This document shows, in pieces, positions 59,316 through 64,000 of a DNA stretch of 64,000 nt (positions within the stretch are counted from its first letter, which is position 1; each line of letters begins with the position of its first letter). The stretch is taken from assembly GCF_021155765.1 (NCBI RefSeq), contig NC_060118.1, positions 8,866,001-8,930,000 of the forward strand, read 5' to 3'. Below the pieces are notes generated by a model. That model did no database searches. It saw only the letters and a program-made list of their open reading frames with translations, and was not told where the DNA came from. This DNA comes from Diprion similis. Lineage: Eukaryota; Arthropoda; Insecta; Hymenoptera; Diprionidae. The position numbers and the translations under genes are program-made.

Positions 59316-61688
59316 TTAGTTGTATCCAAAGCTGTTGATGATCTTAGTGTAGGGTGCCGTGCTCTTGACAACAGCTTCTCCAGCCTGTTTCGTAAGTTTC
59401 TGTAAAGAATAGTAAAAACACACGTGGTTGAAGATATAAAATAAAACATCGATGTACAGCTTTATCATGAGAAAATATGGGAACATTAATCTCAGCTATG
59501 AATTTTCAACACTAATGAGGAAATATTCACTCCTCAGTCGCAAATTACCATTACATACCATCACGGAATTCTTATTATCACGAGTACGGTACGAAGCAGA
59601 ATTTCCCTGCTTTCTAAAGACAAAATAAATAAAATATAAACCATTTACAAACCTTAAGCTTATCCCTCTTCTGCACTTCAAGGATGGACCTGACACGCCT
59701 CTTGTTCTCCAAGGTGCGTACAACAGCCTTGTACTTCCATCCAACCTCGTGGGAAAGACGACCGACATGGCAGTACTGGATGAAAAATGAAAGAATTTTA
59801 AAATCAAGTAGCAGCAATTGCCGATGATTAAGAGTTTTCTTTTCATAAAAACTCAGCAAATATTGTCAACAAACGTGGATCACTCCATTTTCAGTCGCAA
59901 ATTACCATACCATCATTGTATCATTGAAAAATAATCAAACAGAGGTATAAAATGAATTTTACCTTTCTGCCAGGCTTCAAGCACATGACTCGCATCGCTC
60001 CTGGAACGACAAGGCGTTTCCTGCGGTCATAGGGAGGTGGGCAACCCTCGTAAACCTTTAATCTCCTAAGAGCATCCTTGCCCCTCTGGGTTTTGTGTGG
60101 TACCATTCCTTAAGAGATCCGAAAAAAAACTTCCATTAGTTCTGTGAAGAGCGATTACTTTGTATGCAAATAATAGATCTAAGTATCTCATAAAGAACAC
60201 TTGGTTTCATAACACTATCAAATAATGTAGGTAAGAAGTTTGATAATCATTGGAAGCGATGGTAAAAAAAAAGAATAGTCTCGCAATCTACATATCCTCG
60301 AGGTTGAAGTTTCTAACTTTAAAATAACATAAAAGAAGAATAACTATTTTGCAAAGTTAAAATAATTTGGATACATTTATGTTGACGCCAGTTTACAATT
60401 TACTAAATGTTAGACAGTTTAGACTTTTCCCAAAAAAGCATAGTTATATTAATGTAACATCATACATATATTTTCTCACAAACCGAACATAATTCCAAAT
60501 AATCGTACGATATTACAGAAAAATGAAATCCCACGATTACTCGGCTCTGACCAAATCATAGAGGAAAAATATTTCTAGTGATTGAAATACTCGCGATATA
60601 TATAAATTATAAAAATTCAAAGAACAATTTGAGAAATAGCAGCCCGCAGAAAAATAACAATTGTAAATAAAAACTTTGGAATGATTGCAAGACTTTCAAA
60701 TTCTTTGTAAAATAAAAAAACATACATACCACGCACGGTCTTCCAGAGGATTTTGCTCGGGGCACGGAAGTGGAAAGGCCCGCGTGCAGGGTTAACGTTA
60801 CACCTCTTGCGAAGGAAAGACATGAACTTCAATTTGTTCCTGAAAAAGAAAGAAGGCGATGCTTTGCGTTAGATAAAATCCGAATAACTGTGCGCCTTGT
60901 CTGATCGAGGTTTGAGAGATCATTGAGTACGGAAGTTTCATATCACATCAAATAATGTAGGTAAGAATATTGTTAATCATTTGCATTGTTTATCACTTTT
61001 TCACCTAATCGACAAAGAGAGGAATTACATACCTGAAAAAGTTTCCGGATATATTGAGCTGCTCGCTCCGAACAACGATGACTTTGTTGCCCTGCAGAAT
61101 TGTTTTGGCGATGATAGCGGCCAAGCGGCCGAGAAGATGGCCACGGCCATCTATCAGTATTGGCTGTAAGAAAAAGGTGTAAAGAAAAATTATTGAAAGT
61201 CAATTTTCGACTGAACGAGACTAAAGTTAGCTGCGAAAATTTGACAACGGATCGCAGCTTTCGGACGAGAAGACAGGATCAGTTATTAACGATTTGATAT
61301 TCGGGCGCACGTGCTAAGCGTCATTGTCAATTTTATGGTTAGGAATAATTTTCGGTCGCGTCGATCAGCCGATTCGAAAGAGACGCGCGGAACGAAGAAC
61401 ACAAAAAAAATCGAAACACGATCGCGGAAATTTGACGATCAGCGCGACTCGGGGAGGCGAAATATGCGCACGTTAAAAACAGCAACACGTGTAAACCACA
61501 GCCAAAACGAACTGACCAGCCATACGTTTAGTCGGAGTAAAAAGATTTCCGCGAAGACTCAAAGCCATTCACTTAGATCGTCGATATCGCAGCTATATTT
61601 TCGGGACGATTATTCGCCGACCGAATCGCCGTTTCGTATTTATAACCGGTAATTTTTGTCTACAAACCTTTTCACTGAAGCCAGTCAT
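59316..61688 (-). CDS. RpL13A: 60S ribosomal protein L13a / uL13 (six coding exons, 204 aa)
   Basis: Structural protein of the large cytosolic ribosomal subunit. Exons on the minus strand, in transcript order: 61668-61688, 61033-61163, 60730-60839, 59963-60108, 59653-59775, 59316-59399. They sum to 615 nt with all GT/AG junctions. The first coding exon is only seven codons (MTGFSEK). The family core is unmistakable: [20 protein letters not shown], an [13 protein letters not shown] stretch, [23 protein letters not shown], then [32 protein letters not shown] and [15 protein letters not shown]. The protein ends in a lysine-containing tail (FGYN). Length equals the usual 203-205 aa. The leader upstream of the ATG is pyrimidine-rich, as expected of a 5' TOP mRNA. 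Introns 4 and 5 carry C/D snoRNA candidates, and introns 2 and 3 share another conserved element, consistent with RPL13A being a snoRNA host gene in vertebrates. Confidence 0.97.
59488..59568 (-). ncRNA. Box C/D snoRNA candidate in RpL13A intron 5 (18S guide)
   Basis: Minus strand, about 80 nt: C box GTGATGG (59558-59564, one mismatch to RUGAUGA), D' box CTGA (59534-59537), a C'-like GGAGTGA, and D box CTGA (59492-59495). Directly before D' is GGTAATTTGCGA, whose complement CGCAAATTACC is an 11-nt perfect match to the highly conserved 18S segment GCGCAAATTACCC. The rule that methylation falls opposite the fifth base before D' points to the first A of AAA in that segment. Box order and spacing fit the family; the terminal stem is weak. 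A second copy with the same guide lies in intron 4. Confidence 0.75.
59850..59920 (-). ncRNA. Box C/D snoRNA candidate in RpL13A intron 4 (same 18S guide)
   Basis: Minus strand, about 70 nt: C box ATGATGG (59910-59916), guide GGTAATTTGCGA directly followed by D' CTGA (59891-59894), a C'-like GGAGTGATC, and D box CTGA (59853-59856). The C-guide-D'-C' half is shared with the intron 5 element, while the second guide before D differs. This points to an old intragenic duplication with the first guide kept. The predicted target is the 18S GCGCAAATTACCC region. Confidence 0.75.
60204..60251 (-). ncRNA. Conserved intron 3 element of RpL13A, candidate snoRNA
   Basis: A 48-bp block nearly identical to one in intron 2. 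On the minus strand it starts AATGATTA (C-box-like), then CTTACCTACATT, then TTTGATA and TTATGAAAC. The 12-nt core is complementary to AATGTAGGTAAG, which I recall as part of a conserved 28S rRNA segment. No canonical CTGA box follows, only TTGA and ATGA variants, so the class is uncertain. Confidence 0.5.
60935..60981 (-). ncRNA. Conserved intron 2 element of RpL13A, candidate snoRNA
   Basis: Paralogue of the intron 3 block at 60204-60251. They share the AATGATTA start, the CTTACCTACATTATTTGAT core and the TATGAAAC end, with a few changes between. Two introns of one gene keeping the same 20-nt core while the surrounding intron differs suggests a selected RNA, probably a pair of guide snoRNAs with degenerate D boxes. 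Confidence 0.5.
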
Positions 61689-61790
61689 TTTGATACCCGA
61701 CCGGAAAAGGGTCTACAGAAGTGAAAGGAAGTCAGAGCGGCCGGAAACCGCCATTAAAATGTGGCGCTGCCGGCGCGGATACGTTCAGAT
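61689..61790 (-). promoter_or_regulatory. RpL13A leader and proximal promoter
   Basis: Just upstream of the ATG on the minus strand are pyrimidine tracts (CTTCCTTTCAC and CCCTTTTCC) suited to a 5' TOP start. Further up is a TGGCGGTTTCCGG motif, overlapping an ETS-like CCGGAAA on the other strand and a YY1-like GGCGGT core. No TATA box was seen, which is usual for ribosomal protein genes. Confidence 0.4.
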
Positions 61791-62017
61791 ATTGTCTGAT
61801 GCTCTGTGGCTGCGTTCAGAACGAATTTAAATTCAAATTCTGTAGCAATTAACCGTGAGGATTTTATTCTACCGGTTAATTGTGCCGTTTTGATGACTTG
61901 CAAAGATGATGTTGGCCTGAGGTTTTCAACTATTTATGGGTAATTATCCGAAATTCAGGCTACATTTCATCGATCGAAAGAAAGTGTAGAGTGACTGCAA
62001 ATCTTGAAAAGCGAAAC
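61791..62017. other. Upstream flank of RpL13A
   Basis: AT-rich sequence between the promoter and the foldback element; nothing else recognised. Confidence 0.4.
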
Positions 62018-62339
62018 AATTAGGTGTGCAAATGAAAAATTCCATTAGTATCATCAGATAGAGTTTCGAAAAATAATTGACACGTATTTTTTCTTTTTTC
62101 AATTCAATGTTTATTAACAAAGATATAGGGAGTCGAATTTCGCGTGACGTCATAACGTTACACATTTTTCACATTGTAGTATATCTATATTTAAGCACAT
62201 TGTGACGTCACGCGTTAATTTCAAACTGCTATATCTTTCTTAGGGAACGTTGAATTGAAAAAAGAAAAAATATGTGGCAATTATTTTTCGACATTCTAAC
62301 TGACGATACTAATGGAATTTTTTATTTGCACATCTAATT
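62018..62339. mobile_element. Foldback (MITE-like) element with about 145-bp arms
   Basis: The left arm (from 62018, AATTAGGTGTGCAAAT) and the right arm (ending 62339) are reverse complements over about 145 bp with scattered mismatches. They share the landmarks CCATTAGTATC, TCGAAAAATAATTG, TTTTTTCTTTTTTCAATTCAA and AAAGATATA. The arms turn near 62170, flanked on both sides by copies of the palindrome TGACGTCA. No coding capacity and no clear target-site duplication. A non-autonomous foldback transposon is the likeliest origin. Confidence 0.75.
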
Positions 62340-64000
62340 ATTGTCGAGTTATCGATCTGTAAAATGTATGCTCTGTTGCCGAAATGCAGGCGTTTTTCAG
62401 TGCGTGTCCCCTGAATTGCATAGATGCAGGCGAATTCAACTTGCGTTACATTGTTCATTGGACATTTCGACGAAATTAAATCCAGCATGCACGACAATAA
62501 GTTACTCATTCGATGTTTTCAACGGAACTGCAGCAATCTTCGTGTCATGTATAGCTATATTTCAAAGCTGCGTTCGAAAATCACTCACCAAATATTTACT
62601 ACACAGTTATTATCAATAATTTGGGTAGAGAAAAAAAATAACGAGTCATATTTCTGACCGACAAGCTGATCTGCCGTACCGATATAATATAGCGCGGAGT
62701 ACCGACAGATGCTGCCACTGTGCGACTCGAGCCCAAAGGCTCGATCCTAGATTTTTTTTTCTTTTAAATGTAAAGAGATCCAGAATATAAAGGGCGAGCG
62801 TTTCCTCGTCTGTAGATCGCTTGCTGCGATCATACCACACTCATACATATTACTAGAGTAATTATATTATATCATCGGAAACAGGAAGCACCGATAATTG
62901 AAACTGGGGCGTTGGCAAGGAGAGGATACTACGAATCTACTGTTTACAATAAGTAGCTGAAAGCAATATCGTTATACATACGTCTGTAAAACATGTACAC
63001 ATAATAAAATCGTGATGAATATATATGGAAATACACCGTTACACGCATAGCATATAGAGAGAGAGCTCGAAAAAACGTGGATTACACTTATACGCTGTTT
63101 GCGGGCGTCGTTCTCGTTTAAACGAAAGAGCCTTCTGTTCAGTTATATTATTATTCACTGCGAAATATTTGCCTCGTTAAGTATAAGTAACAACGATACT
63201 GCCTTACGGTTATAAACATACGACGTATTGTCTCATCGATATTCTGTTCGTTTCTTGCATATTTGCAATGCAATTGATCGTTACGTAAATACTAAATTAC
63301 AATGAAAAAATAAATAAATTATGCACCTCGTTCATCGTATATTTAAAATCTGTATAACGAAGTATATATGGGAAATTATTTGTCCTTTAAATCACGTATT
63401 TTAATCATCAGCATCGCCTCGCATGTGATTTTTCCTCGCATCCAGAGCATCGACTATTTATTTGTCTAGCGCGTTATGCATGTCGATGCAGCTTGCCAAT
63501 ATAACCGAGCCTGATGCACGCCTGCGGTATACGATTTCGATCAACCGCATCGTGAGTCTGAAACATCTGCGAGCCACAAACGACTGCACCCTAAACTGAC
63601 CTTGGCACGAGTCTAATCTGCACCCTCACCCCAGCAGCATTGGTATTTCCGATCGCCTTCCTCTTCCGGTTCCTCTTTCGAAGCCCAGACAATTTTTGAC
63701 TCACGAGCCGCGCCAGATGTTCGAAGATGATCCTCAGGGTCGAATGTTCTGCTATTTTACGCTTCGAGTCGATACAAGTATTGTTTATTTTAACGAGCAG
63801 CGAGACGCGGACGTTTCTTAACTTTTCTTCTATACTTTCAAAACCGTTCCAAAACAGGATATATACGTACCAATCGTTGCAATTGCTAATGTCTGTATAA
63901 AAATAAATCTCGAATCAGTTTTCGCATCTTTATTAACAGCGATTGAGTCATCCTCGCAAAGATGTATAATTGTTCCGTTAAACAAGCTCTCGAATATTAT
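62340..64000. other. Right-hand spacer without a supported gene
   Basis: About 1.66 kb of AT-rich sequence. Open frames here are short and featureless. The only distinct structure is a 7-bp perfect hairpin (62727-62744, TCGAGCC loop GGCTCGA) followed eight bases later by a run of T. Confidence 0.4.

Noticed and set aside
61311..61652. 113-codon plus-strand frame upstream of RpL13A exon 2
   Set aside because: It lies in RpL13A intron 1 on the opposite strand; its composition is basic and featureless.
62646..62840. tRNA, SINE or U4 snRNA relic on the minus strand
   Set aside because: A CAGTGGCAGCATC stretch and a GGGCTCGAGTC stretch recall U4 snRNA and a tRNA B box, but neither the rest of U4 nor a cloverleaf can be drawn.

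Overview
The window looks like nuclear DNA of an insect, probably a hymenopteran. The evidence is spliceosomal introns, AT-rich spacers, a TRPA-family channel of the insect pyrexia type, a short-intron ribosomal protein gene carrying intronic C/D snoRNA-like elements, and several small inverted-repeat transposon relics. The assignment to Hymenoptera is inference; the assignment to insect is firmer. No bacterial, plasmid or phage features were seen.

Layout. (1) 0.4-5.6 kb, minus strand: a decaying tandem family of short-chain dehydrogenase/reductase genes of the 15-hydroxyprostaglandin dehydrogenase (15-PGDH) type. Copy 1 (405-2222) is intact with six exons; two small inverted-repeat elements sit in its third intron. 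Copy 2 (2903-4621) has lost most of exon 3. Copy 3 is a single last exon with a nonsense codon (5444-5591). (2) 5.85-6.54 kb: the frameshifted 3' end of a non-LTR retrotransposon reverse transcriptase. (3) 6.89-48.49 kb: one uninterrupted head-to-tail satellite array, about 41.6 kb, monomer 304 bp, 136 full-length monomers plus one shortened monomer at the left edge. Variant bases recur at whole multiples of the monomer (5, 7, 10, 13 and 17 units), so the array has nested higher-order structure. It carries no gene. (4) 49.5-52.5 kb, minus strand: an uninterrupted 998-codon reading frame for a pyrexia-like TRPA channel. (5) 52.6-57.8 kb: a gene-free AT-rich spacer. (6) 57.8-59.0 kb, plus strand: a four-exon POLR2M/Gdown1 orthologue. 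(7) 59.3-61.7 kb, minus strand: RpL13A (uL13) in six coding exons, tail-to-tail with POLR2M. Introns 4 and 5 each hold a C/D-box snoRNA candidate with the same guide against 18S rRNA. Introns 2 and 3 hold another duplicated element whose core is complementary to a 28S segment as I recall it. (8) 62.0-62.3 kb: a foldback element with arms of about 145 bp. The rest, to 64 kb, shows no supported gene.

The genes do not form one pathway. They are a lipid-mediator-type dehydrogenase cluster, a thermosensory/ion channel, an RNA polymerase II-associated factor and a ribosomal protein that hosts snoRNAs. The most notable features are the large satellite embedded about 1 kb from a single-copy channel gene, its layered repeat structure, and the duplicated snoRNA-like elements in RpL13A.
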